Assembly (NCBI GenBank): GCA_016838945.1
Contig: JADLKP010000042.1
Span: forward strand, 1-13,307
DNA length: 13,307 bases
Direction: 5' to 3'
Origin: Methanobrevibacter sp.
Lineage (GTDB): Archaea > Methanobacteriota > Methanobacteria > Methanobacteriales > Methanobacteriaceae
Shown piece after piece: positions 7,054 through 13,276 of this stretch (positions are counted from its first letter, which is position 1; every line of letters begins with the position of its first letter). A program made the position numbers and the translations under genes. Below the pieces are notes generated by a model. It was not told the origin of the DNA, searched no databases, and was given only the letters and a program-made list of their open reading frames with translations.

Positions 7054-7500
7054 ATGGGTCTTAAAACACATGCAAGGTCAAAAGCTATCCACATCATGTT
7101 AGTTTATACCGGTGGATGCAATGGTTGTGATATTGAGATTGTAAATGCAGTTTTATCTCCTAAATTTGACATGGAACAATATGGTGTATTCTTAACATGG
7201 AATCCTCGTGAAGCGGACATTCTCGTTGTTACAGGACCAGTCACTCATGACAATAAGGAACCTCTTATAGATATCTATAATGCCATTCCAAATCCAAAGC
7301 TTGTTGTTGCAGCAGGCGCTTGTGCAGTTATGGGTGGTGTCTATAAGAACTGTTATGGGGATATTCCTTCAGAAGAGATTGAAGGACCTGTTGAAAATGT
7401 CATTCCAGTTGATGCAAAGGTTCCAGGTTGTGCTGTAAGGCCTCAAGATGTTTTGGCAGGAGTTGTTGCAGCTTTGCCACATTTGTTAAATGCTGATTAA
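7054..7500 (+). CDS. ehbM: Energy-converting hydrogenase B subunit M, small subunit
   Basis: A 148-residue NuoB/EchC-type hydrogenase small subunit. The four ligands of the proximal [4Fe-4S] cluster are visible: C22 and C25 in GGCNGCDIE, C90 in AAGAC, and C126 in VPGCAVRP. Its short length, with only the proximal-cluster domain, is typical of group 4 hydrogenases and complex I. It takes electrons between the NiFe site in EhbN and the EhbL clusters. The ribosome binding site GGAGGTGA (7042-7049) is near-perfect against the archaeal 16S 3' end and suggests high expression. There is no Tat signal, in line with a cytoplasmic-facing enzyme. Confidence 0.93.
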   Translation: MGLKTHARSKAIHIMLVYTGGCNGCDIEIVNAVLSPKFDMEQYGVFLTWNPREADILVVTGPVTHDNKEPLIDIYNAIPNPKLVVAAGACAVMGGVYKNCYGDIPSEEIEGPVENVIPVDAKVPGCAVRPQDVLAGVVAALPHLLNAD

Positions 7501-7526
7501 TCATTAATATATTGAAGAGGGATAAG

Positions 7527-8702
7527 ATGGAAGAAAAGAAAGCGAAAAAGCAGGAAATCATAGAAACTGAGATTCAAATGGGTACAGTTCACCCTGCTGC
7601 TTTAGAACCTTATAGGGTTAGATTTTTCGTAGAAGATGAGATAATTAAGGATGCGGAAATCACAATTGGTGTTAACCACAGAGGTATTGAGCGTATTATG
7701 GAAGGTCTTCCAGTGGAAAAAGCCAATATGCTTACAGAAAAGATTTGCGGTATCTGTTCAAACTCACATACATGGAACTCTGTAAGAACTGCGGAGATTG
7801 GTCTTGGAGTTGAATTGCCTGAGCGAGCTGTTTATATTCGTGTAATCGTTGGAGAGCTTGAAAGATTGCATAGTCACTTATTGTACTTAGGTCACGGTTG
7901 CGAAACATTGGCTCATGAAACATTCTCCATGAGAGTATTCTACATTAGGGAAACCATTATGGAGCTTTTAGGAATGATTGGAGGAAACCGTGTTCAATAT
8001 GGATGCTCCATCATTGGTGGTGTAAGGCCAAGATGTGAATTGGATGATAATAGAATCCGCAGAATATTGGATGGCATGGACCTTGTAGAAAAGAATGTTG
8101 CAGAATTTGCAGACAGATTCGTTCATGATTCAATAGTGTTGTCAAGGATTACCGGTACAGGATACATTCCACAAGAACAGGCTCTTAAATTAGCTGTAAC
8201 TGGACCTACATTACGTGCTACTGGTGTAAAGAGAGATTTGAGAACAGACATGTATGAGTATGATAACTTCGATTATGACATCATCACTCAAGATACTGCT
8301 GATGTAAAGGCACAGCTTCTCATGAGGGTGTTTGAAATATTTGAATCAATCAAGATTATTCGCCAAGCCATCAGAGACTTGCCTGAAGGAAAGATAACTG
8401 ACAGGTCTTGGGAAATGGTTGACACTGGCTTGATTGAAAGTTATATTGAAGTTCCAAGGGGAACATTGTATCACTCCTATGCCATTGAGGATGGAAGAGT
8501 GCGCCACTCTATTGTTAGGACACCTTCAATGACCAATATTGGAGCTATGCAGTATGCATGTATTGACAATCACATCACAGACGGTCAATTATGCATTGTA
8601 CAGTGCGATCCATGCTTTACCTGTTCCGATAGGGCAATAGAAGTTTATGATACAAAAAACAACAAGTTGGATAAATCAATTTTGCAATCCAACATTCATT
8701 AA
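7527..8702 (+). CDS. ehbN: Energy-converting hydrogenase B subunit N, NiFe large subunit
   Basis: A 391-residue NuoD/EchE-type catalytic subunit. The NiFe ligands are all present: C74 and C77 in EKICGICS, and C363 and C366 in DPCFTCSDR near the C terminus. So this is a true hydrogenase rather than a complex I homologue that has lost the metal site. GELERLHSHLLYLG is the conserved family helix around residues 110-125. The enzyme takes up or evolves H2 on the cytoplasmic side. ATG 7527 follows GAGGGAT; TTG 7512 would add five residues and has no better site. Twenty-five residues follow the last ligand; whether they are removed during maturation cannot be seen. Confidence 0.94.
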   Translation: MEEKKAKKQEIIETEIQMGTVHPAALEPYRVRFFVEDEIIKDAEITIGVNHRGIERIMEGLPVEKANMLTEKICGICSNSHTWNSVRTAEIGLGVELPERAVYIRVIVGELERLHSHLLYLGHGCETLAHETFSMRVFYIRETIMELLGMIGGNRVQYGCSIIGGVRPRCELDDNRIRRILDGMDLVEKNVAEFADRFVHDSIVLSRITGTGYIPQEQALKLAVTGPTLRATGVKRDLRTDMYEYDNFDYDIITQDTADVKAQLLMRVFEIFESIKIIRQAIRDLPEGKITDRSWEMVDTGLIESYIEVPRGTLYHSYAIEDGRVRHSIVRTPSMTNIGAMQYACIDNHITDGQLCIVQCDPCFTCSDRAIEVYDTKNNKLDKSILQSNIH

Positions 8703-8766
8703 AATTTATAGTTTAGTTTATCAATTTCATGTTTAACGTTTAATTAAAATATTATGAGGAAAGAAA

Positions 8767-9765
8767 ATGGCTTATGAGATATCACTTATTTCAATTTTAG
8801 AGGTTATCTTAACACTTATCATAGCTTTGTTCATAGGTGTTTTGATTCCTGGAATTGAAAGGAAATATGTTCAAGCAAGGATTCAGCAAAGAATCGGGCC
8901 ACCTGTTACAAGTCCGGGGCTATGGGCATCAGTCAAATTCCTGTTTAAGGAGAACATAAGACCTAATTCTCCAGCACCTGGATTATATAAGGCAATGCCT
9001 ATCCTTTGTTTCATTGCAGTACTCGCAGTATTCTTGGCATTGATGCCTGAGAATTATCAGTTTATGGCCTTTGCCAGCCTAATAGCTATTGTTGGATTCC
9101 TAAAAGTTGAAGAAATTGCTTATGTTTTAATGGGTTCCTTATCCAAATCTGTAATGAGCATTAATCTAAGGTTCCCAGACCATGCGAAAGGTGCTGAAAG
9201 ACCAGGATTGCTTGTATCATCCATTGAAGACATCAGTTCAAACAGGTCACTTAGGATGATCATCTTCGGTTCATTCCCTTTGTATTTGGCTTTATTCATA
9301 CCTGCAGCCTTATCAAAAAGCATTTATTTAGGAGATATTGTAGCTTATCAGCAAGCTAACGGACCGTTCCTATTCACTTTGGCAGGCATTATCGGAACTG
9401 TTGTATTCTTTATAGGATACATGATCCTATTGAATGAATATCCGTTTTCCTATATCAAGGCTAAATCAGATGTAATTGAAGGGCCATATATGGAACTTGC
9501 TTCAAAATACAGAACATTTGTTTATCTAACCAGAGGATTCTTGATATTTACTTTAGGTTTGATGTACTGTGTATTGTTCTTAGGTGTTGCACCAGAACTC
9601 TTCTCACTTAAATTTATTGTATGTATCATCGTATCATTGATACTTCCTGTTATTATGGCAATTGTCAGTGCATTCTCTCCAATATTTACCAACAGGCAGT
9701 TATACCCTACTATATTGGTCACTTCAGCTTTTGGGGCTTTGGCTATGGTTATTGCTTTGTTCTAG
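8767..9765 (+). CDS. ehbO: Energy-converting hydrogenase B subunit O (NuoH-like)
   Basis: A 332-residue membrane protein with about eight helices, of the NuoH/EchB/MbhM family that anchors the hydrophilic arm. Family signatures are ERKYVQARIQQRIGPP (residues 31-46), the first cytoplasmic loop, and the acidic segment KSDVIEGPYMELASKYR (233-249), equivalent to the E-x-x-x-E-Y-x-x loop of NuoH. These loops contact the small and large subunits and start the ion path. ATG 8767 follows GAGGAAAGA. A 64-bp AT-rich gap without an obvious stem separates it from ehbN. Confidence 0.92.
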   Translation: MAYEISLISILEVILTLIIALFIGVLIPGIERKYVQARIQQRIGPPVTSPGLWASVKFLFKENIRPNSPAPGLYKAMPILCFIAVLAVFLALMPENYQFMAFASLIAIVGFLKVEEIAYVLMGSLSKSVMSINLRFPDHAKGAERPGLLVSSIEDISSNRSLRMIIFGSFPLYLALFIPAALSKSIYLGDIVAYQQANGPFLFTLAGIIGTVVFFIGYMILLNEYPFSYIKAKSDVIEGPYMELASKYRTFVYLTRGFLIFTLGLMYCVLFLGVAPELFSLKFIVCIIVSLILPVIMAIVSAFSPIFTNRQLYPTILVTSAFGALAMVIALF

Positions 9766-9830
9766 ATTGGATTTGTATTGGATTTGTATTGGATTTGTAT
9801 TGGATTGGATTTGGAATTGATTTGGATATT
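9766..9830 (+). repeat. 11-bp tandem repeat between ehbO and ehbP
   Basis: ATTGGATTTGT occurs three times in perfect tandem (9766-9776, 9777-9787, 9788-9798). It is followed by a 5-bp partial copy (9799-9803), ATTGGATTTGG (9804-9814) and decayed copies to about 9830. The repeat starts on the base right after the ehbO stop codon. The frame is open for part of it, but the resulting peptide (Leu/Ile/Trp repeats) looks like a by-product. Such short repeats are prone to slippage, so copy number probably varies between strains. Confidence 0.9.
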
Positions 9831-9882
9831 GATTATAGAAATTGTGCTGATTGAATTTTTTAAATTTAATTGTGGTGATTTA

Positions 9883-10146
9883 ATGAAATTTGTAATTAGG
9901 CCTTATCATATAATGAGTCTTGGAGGTTATATTGTAGAATATGATTTCCCTTACAGGGATTTGATCATTGTCAATGAGACTCCAGAGGATATCAAGTTTG
10001 AGATTCCTGTATTTGACGGGTCTTACATTGACGAGTATGAAAAGTTAGGCCTTAAGGTCATTCCTGTCAGCGAACATGACAGCTATTTAAATTTATATAA
10101 GAAAGCGCATGCGGAGTTAGATGTGCTAAAGGCAAAATTAGATTAA
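9883..10146 (+). CDS. ehbP: Energy-converting hydrogenase B subunit P
   Basis: An 87-residue soluble protein (MKFVIRPYHI...) without cysteines or membrane segments. I recognise it from its sequence and position as the EhbP family, found only in methanogens with Ehb; no biochemical role is known to me. GGTGAT (9874-9879) precedes ATG 9883 by 3 nt, a textbook archaeal ribosome binding site. The frame runs open upstream to 9778, but that part is the 11-bp repeat and is not coding. Its last two sense codons and stop (from 10140) are part of the 15-bp inverted repeat that ends the ehb run. Confidence 0.82.
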   Translation: MKFVIRPYHIMSLGGYIVEYDFPYRDLIIVNETPEDIKFEIPVFDGSYIDEYEKLGLKVIPVSEHDSYLNLYKKAHAELDVLKAKLD

Positions 10147-10213
10147 TTGGAGAAGTTTCGTATTTGTTTTCCTCATAAAAGATTTTTTAACCATTCTCCA
10201 ATTAATCTTTTTT
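10140..10213 (+). terminator. Long inverted repeat with T-tract at the end of ehbP
   Basis: The arm at 10140-10154 (AGATTAATTGGAGAA) is exactly complementary to 10194-10208 (TTCTCCAATTAATCT): 15 of 15 pairs, with a 39-nt AT-rich loop. Six T residues (10208-10213), then ATTTT, follow at once. The 5' arm includes the ehbP stop codon. It looks like a transcription terminator of the ehbA/B-P operon, or an mRNA-end stabilising stem. Archaeal termination mostly needs the T-tract alone, so the stem may have a separate role. The loop is unusually long for an intrinsic terminator. Confidence 0.6.
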
Positions 10214-10232
10214 ATTTTCAAATGTAATTATT

Positions 10233-10337
10233 GGCATTTTTGAATTGAAATCAGATTTTTAATTTTTGGTATTTTTGAATTGAAATAGGTTATTTAATTT
10301 TTAGCATTTTTGAATTGAAATCAGATTTTTAATTTTT
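10233..10337 (+). repeat. 35-bp tandem repeat, three copies
   Basis: Copies are at 10233-10267, 10268-10302 and 10303-10337. Copies 1 and 3 differ only at the first base; copy 2 differs from them at a handful of positions, mainly in the middle. Each has the core CATTTTTGAATTGAAAT (TATTTTTGAATTGAAAT in copy 2) and ends in TTTAATTTTT. It fills the space between the ehbP inverted repeat and the probable promoter of the ACT-domain gene. The period is constant at 35 bp with no unique spacers, so this is not a CRISPR array. Confidence 0.93.
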
Positions 10338-10353
10338 TGATTTTTAGGTAATC

Positions 10354-10362
10354 TTTAAATAA
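10354..10362 (+). promoter_or_regulatory. TATA box candidate for the ACT-domain gene
   Basis: TTTAAATAA lies 31 nt before ATG 10394. Initiation about 25 nt after the box centre would fall near 10383 and give a leader of about 10 nt holding the GGGTAAT ribosome binding site. The three 35-bp repeats sit immediately upstream, where an activator would bind. The surroundings are AT-rich, so chance matches are frequent. Confidence 0.38.
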
Positions 10363-10393
10363 TTGGATATTTTAATTATTATTGGGTAATATT

Positions 10394-11053
10394 ATGAATA
10401 GTATTTCTTTAACAATTACAACTAAAGAAGAGAAGGGAGTTCTGGATGAAATAACTGATATTCTTTCAAGTCATGGAATCAATATTTCATATGTTCATCT
10501 ATATGTTAAGAATGATGTTGGGACATTGAATTTAGAACTTGATAATGTTGAGAAACTCGATGAATTAATTGATGACTTAGAGTCTAAAGACTTTATTTTA
10601 GACATTGAAATTCATGGTTCCTTAAATGACATTTTCGGTAAAAGGGTTCTTATTTTCGGTGGAGGAGCTCAGGTATCTCAAGTTGCAGTTGGTGCCATTA
10701 CAGAAGCAGATAGGCACAATATACGTGGGGAGCGTATAAGTGTGGATACTATTCCTTTAGTTGGCGAAGAGAATATTGCAGAAGCAGTTGAAGCGGTAAA
10801 CAGATTGCCTCGTGTTGGAGTGCTTGTCCTTGCAGGATCCCTGATGGGTGGAAAGATAACTGAAACTGTAAGGAAACTTAAGGAAAATCATGAAGACTTG
10901 ATTGTGATTGCCTTGAATATGCCTGGAAGCGTAACAGATGAGGCAGATTTGATTGTAACCGATCCTGTTCAAGCTGGTGTAATGGCGGTTATGGCAGTTG
11001 CAAACACTGCCGTGTTTGATATAAAAAGATTAGGGGATAATATTAAATTCTAA
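10394..11053 (+). CDS. ehbQ: ACT-domain protein, probable EhbQ
   Basis: A 219-residue soluble protein. Residues 1-75 form an ACT domain (ligand-binding fold typical of amino-acid-responsive proteins): a first strand, the GVLDEITDILSSHGINISYVHLYV helix-strand, then GTLNLELD. Residues 80-219 form an alpha/beta domain starting with KRVLIFGGGAQVSQVAVGAI, a glycine-rich turn, and containing VGVLVLAGSLMGGKITETV; this resembles the DUF5612 type. No DNA-binding motif is obvious. I assign EhbQ because this type of gene follows ehbP in Methanobacteriales as I remember it; that naming is less certain than the domain. It has its own likely promoter. ATG 10394 follows GGGTAAT by 3 nt and is preferred to TTG 10382. 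It probably senses an amino acid or nucleotide and regulates, rather than forming part of the enzyme. Confidence 0.65.
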   Translation: MNSISLTITTKEEKGVLDEITDILSSHGINISYVHLYVKNDVGTLNLELDNVEKLDELIDDLESKDFILDIEIHGSLNDIFGKRVLIFGGGAQVSQVAVGAITEADRHNIRGERISVDTIPLVGEENIAEAVEAVNRLPRVGVLVLAGSLMGGKITETVRKLKENHEDLIVIALNMPGSVTDEADLIVTDPVQAGVMAVMAVANTAVFDIKRLGDNIKF

Positions 11054-11095
11054 TTTCTAATCTTTCTTGATCTTTCTTAACTTTTACATAAAATT

Positions 11096-11116
11096 TATTA
11101 GTCTATTTGACTAATA
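11096..11116 (+). terminator. Stem-loop downstream of ehbQ
   Basis: TATTAGTC (11096-11103) pairs perfectly with GACTAATA (11109-11116) around a 5-nt loop. It lies 42 bp after the ehbQ stop. T-rich sequence follows, including TTTTTT at 11133-11138. It is a plausible end of the ehbQ transcript; an operator role cannot be excluded. Confidence 0.4.
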
Positions 11117-11134
11117 TTATTCTATGTTTCTATT

Positions 11135-11154
11135 TTTTGATATTTTTATCAAAA
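11135..11154. repeat. Inverted repeat TTTTGATA / TATCAAAA
   Basis: TTTTGATA (11135-11142) and TATCAAAA (11147-11154) are perfect 8-bp arms around TTTT. It is the second of three inverted repeats in the ehbQ-azlC gap and sits just upstream of the probable azlC TATA box. It may be part of a terminator with the preceding stem, or a regulator site. Confidence 0.4.
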
Positions 11155-11163
11155 GAGTCTTGT

Positions 11164-11189
11164 TTTAAATATTAATTGAATTAATATTT
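11164..11189 (+). promoter_or_regulatory. azlC promoter with overlapping 23-bp palindrome
   Basis: A TATA-like TTTAAATA (11164-11171) overlaps a perfect hyphenated palindrome. The arms AAATATTAATT (11167-11177) and AATTAATATTT (11179-11189) are separated by a single G at 11178. Transcription would start near 11193, within a few bases of the palindrome. A regulator bound here would block TBP/TFB or polymerase, the usual arrangement for archaeal repressors. The palindrome itself is read directly; the regulatory role is inferred. Confidence 0.5.
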
Positions 11190-11224
11190 CTAATTGCTTG
11201 ATTGTTTTTATGGGTGTGTTTTGA

Positions 11225-11956
11225 ATTACTAGAAAGGAAAAGTTTGTAAATGGTTTGAAGTTAGGCATTCCCATTACCTTTGGTTACATTCCAATGGGTA
11301 TTGGCTATGCTGCCTTAGCTATTAAGGCAGGTCTGACTCCATTTGAGACAGTTTCAATGTCCGTGCTTATTTATGCAGGTGCCGGTCAAATCATGATAGC
11401 TACCATGTTGGCTCAGGGGGCTACTCTTTTCAATATTGTCTTGACATCCTTTGTGCTTAATTTCCGATATTTTGTAATGAACACTTGCATTTACAACAAG
11501 GTTGATGACGCTTCCCTTTCTGTAAGAATACCCTCATCACATCTTGCTGTTGATGAGGCTTTTGCAATGTTCATGCTAATGGAAGAGTCTTCAATATGGA
11601 CTTATATAGGTCTTGCAGGAATTGCATGGCTCTCTTGGATTTTTGGAGCAATCATTGGCGTTATAGTCTTGAATGTGCTTCCTATAATTGTTGCAAACAG
11701 TTTCAATATTTCATTATATGCTCTATTTGTAGCACTATTGGTTCCCGCAGTTAAGGAAAGCAAGGAATTGGCTATTTTAGTTGTAATAACAGCTATCTTA
11801 AATGTTGTATTGCAGTTTTTCATTGGAAATTGGTCATTGATCATAGCTATTCTTTTAGGTGCTCTCATTGGAATGTATACGGTTGATGATGATACCGTTT
11901 TAGGGGATGCCTATAAGACAGGTGATGATAATTGCAGTAATGAGGAGGTGCAATAA
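11225..11956 (+). CDS. azlC: AzlC-type branched-chain amino acid permease, start codon anomalous
   Basis: The large subunit of an AzlCD-type exporter for branched-chain amino acids (family knowledge). The protein is polytopic with about six helices and the family signatures GLKLGIPITFGYIPMGIGY, LIYAGAGQIM and LNFRYFVMNT. It ends in an acidic hydrophilic tail of about 25 residues. No ATG or GTG opens the frame sensibly. The homologous N terminus (TRKEKFVNGLK) is encoded from 11228 and is preceded by ATT at 11225, which has GGGTG (11212-11216) upstream at usable spacing. The next standard start, TTG 11255, has no well-spaced ribosome binding site. ATG 11210 is in frame but followed by TGA at 11222. 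I mark ATT 11225 as the presumed original start; 11255 is the conservative choice. The stop overlaps the azlD start (TAATG). Confidence 0.85.
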   Translation: MTRKEKFVNGLKLGIPITFGYIPMGIGYAALAIKAGLTPFETVSMSVLIYAGAGQIMIATMLAQGATLFNIVLTSFVLNFRYFVMNTCIYNKVDDASLSVRIPSSHLAVDEAFAMFMLMEESSIWTYIGLAGIAWLSWIFGAIIGVIVLNVLPIIVANSFNISLYALFVALLVPAVKESKELAILVVITAILNVVLQFFIGNWSLIIAILLGALIGMYTVDDDTVLGDAYKTGDDNCSNEEVQ

Positions 11957-12279
11957 TGGATATTACCTTACTCATTATTCTTTGTGCACTTGTTACCTTC
12001 ATTCCAAGGGTAATTCCAGCAATCTTTATGGAAAGATTGAATTTCTCTCCAAAATTCGAGAAATTCTTGAATCTGATTCCATACACTGCACTTGCTGCAC
12101 TGATTTGTCCGGGAGTATTGACTGTAGACCCTGACTTATGGTATATTGGTCTAATTGGAGCGGTCATTGCAGGTGGACTTGCATGGAAAAAGGTACCTCT
12201 TGGAGCTATTGTCATTATTACTGTGATTGTTTTGATTGCAGTTTACTTAATGGTGCCGTTCTTGCCAGTTTTGATTTAA
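11956..12279 (+). CDS. azlD: AzlD-type small subunit of branched-chain amino acid transporter
   Basis: A 107-residue membrane protein with about four hydrophobic segments. The sequence around FIPRVIPAIFMERLNFSPKFEKFLNLIPYTALAALICP is characteristic of AzlD: R-x-x-P near the start, then the FL..IP.AALAAL segment. It pairs with AzlC to form the exporter in the cell membrane. A strong ribosome binding site (GAGGAGGTG, about 11942-11950) lies in the end of azlC, and the start shares a base with the azlC stop, so the two are translationally coupled. A T-rich stretch follows the stop. Confidence 0.9.
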   Translation: MDITLLIILCALVTFIPRVIPAIFMERLNFSPKFEKFLNLIPYTALAALICPGVLTVDPDLWYIGLIGAVIAGGLAWKKVPLGAIVIITVIVLIAVYLMVPFLPVLI

Positions 12280-12295
12280 TTTTTATTTTTTTTAA
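12279..12295 (+). terminator. T-tract after azlD in convergent gap
   Basis: Right after the azlD stop comes a T-rich stretch including eight T in a row. Only 33 bp separate azlD from the oppositely oriented Cas4-like gene. Oligo-T in the non-template strand is the main archaeal termination signal, so this probably ends the azlCD transcript. No stem is visible. Confidence 0.45.
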
Positions 12296-12312
12296 TCCAT
12301 TTTCCCTTATTT

Positions 12313-13203
12313 TCAGCTATTGTCACATAGCTCCTTGTATTCACAGTTTTCACATTTTTTTAAGTTTGTCTTGACGGTAGGAATTTCACCATTTTCAACT
12401 ATCTTGTTCACACTGGTCAAGACCTTAAAAAAGCTTTTTCTTGCATCTGTATCTATTATTACTGATCTTCGTTCATCTATTTTTAAATAATCCACATATG
12501 CCACAGTGACATAGGTGTTGAATTCCTGTTCTATTAGGAGGGCATTAGCTATTGCCTCCATGAAGTCACCATCCCAAACTCCATTTATTGGTGGATTTGA
12601 TGATTTCAGGGATATTGGGAAGTAGTTTCCTTTTTCAACTTCGATTTTATCTATAACTCCAATTAAATCCAGACCGATATCTCTTATTAGATAGTTATAC
12701 ATGCAAGTTGGGAAAAATAGGTTTTTAATTTCACTTCCATCCTTATCCAGCACTTTCATGGAACGTTCAACCTTTAGGGAAAGTATCTTGAGGTTCAGGT
12801 TTATTTCATCTATCAATTCTTTTTTCAATTCATTTAGCTTGTCGTCTGTTTTTATTTCACTATTTTTCTTATCTATGAATTCTATCTCATCATCCTTTTT
12901 CAGGTTGCTTTCATCTTCATTTTCCTTATTTCTGTTCTTTTCATTTATCTCTTCGATAATGTCAAAGGTTGTCTTTACTTGATTGCTTATTCCTATTGCA
13001 AGTCTTTTTTCTATTTCTTTTTCTTCCATATCCTTTTTGACATGTCTTAGGTTTTTTGAAAGAATGTCTTGTATGTCCATTCGAAGATCCTTTAATGTTT
13101 TTGAGGTGAAATAATCCTCTTCAGTTTCTTCATCTATATTGCTTTGGAAATACAATTTCAAAGGACAGAACATATAAGTTTTGATTGTAGATACGCTTAT
13201 CAT
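12313..13203 (-). CDS. Stand-alone Cas4/RecB-like protein with degenerate PD-(D/E)xK motif
   Basis: A 296-residue protein of the Cas4/RecB-like exonuclease fold. It has an N-terminal TYMFCPLKLYF with C13, and a C-terminal CENCEYKELC (C284, C287, C293): the four-Cys pattern that binds a [4Fe-4S] cluster in Cas4. Between them is DLIGVIDKIE (D185), then FPISLKSS, where the family has P-x-E-x-K. K200 is kept but the acidic residue is Ser198. The later Q-x-x-x-Y motif is also not evident. Residues about 55-135 are a long Glu/Lys/Asn/Asp-rich insertion, likely coiled or disordered. There are no cas genes or CRISPR in the window. Start ATG 13203 (minus strand) has GGAG 8 nt upstream. It may be a DNA-binding or repair accessory rather than an active nuclease. 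Confidence 0.75.
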   Translation of the reverse strand: MISVSTIKTYMFCPLKLYFQSNIDEETEEDYFTSKTLKDLRMDIQDILSKNLRHVKKDMEEKEIEKRLAIGISNQVKTTFDIIEEINEKNRNKENEDESNLKKDDEIEFIDKKNSEIKTDDKLNELKKELIDEINLNLKILSLKVERSMKVLDKDGSEIKNLFFPTCMYNYLIRDIGLDLIGVIDKIEVEKGNYFPISLKSSNPPINGVWDGDFMEAIANALLIEQEFNTYVTVAYVDYLKIDERRSVIIDTDARKSFFKVLTSVNKIVENGEIPTVKTNLKKCENCEYKELCDNS

Positions 13204-13263
13204 TTTTTTAACTCCATATTATTTATTTTTTCAAAAATTTATTGGTAAATTATTCTTTATTTT

Positions 13264-13276
13264 TTATATAATAAAT
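13264..13276 (-). promoter_or_regulatory. TATA box candidate for the Cas4-like gene
   Basis: On the minus strand the sequence TTTATTATATAAA (13276 down to 13264) lies about 60 nt before the ATG and would start transcription near 13243, leaving a leader of about 40 nt. The rest of 13204-13307 is AT-rich with no gene visible and includes the GGAG ribosome binding site (complement of 13212-13215). Confidence 0.35.

Noticed and set aside
9778..9882. N-terminal extension of EhbP through the 11-bp repeat (hydrophobic Leu/Ile/Trp stretch)
   Set aside because: It is translated tandem repeat; GGTGAT at 9874-9879 sets the start at 9883.
10233..10337. Possible CRISPR array next to a Cas4-like gene
   Set aside because: The 35-bp units are directly abutting with no unique spacers, and the Cas4-like gene is 2 kb away on the other strand without cas1/cas2.
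560..11190. Shared AATTGAA core before ehbB, in the 35-bp repeats and in the azlC palindrome as a common operator
   Set aside because: The core is only about seven A/T-rich bases and is expected often in this sequence; a motif search with background correction would be needed.
11210..11260. TGA at 11222 read as selenocysteine
   Set aside because: Selenocysteine at codon 5 of a permease has no precedent known to me, no SECIS-like structure was evident, and Methanobacteriales are not known to use it.
11907..12374. Cys-rich ORFs overlapping azlC/azlD in other frames
   Set aside because: They overlap well-supported AzlC/AzlD frames out of phase, have no ribosome binding sites and no family resemblance.
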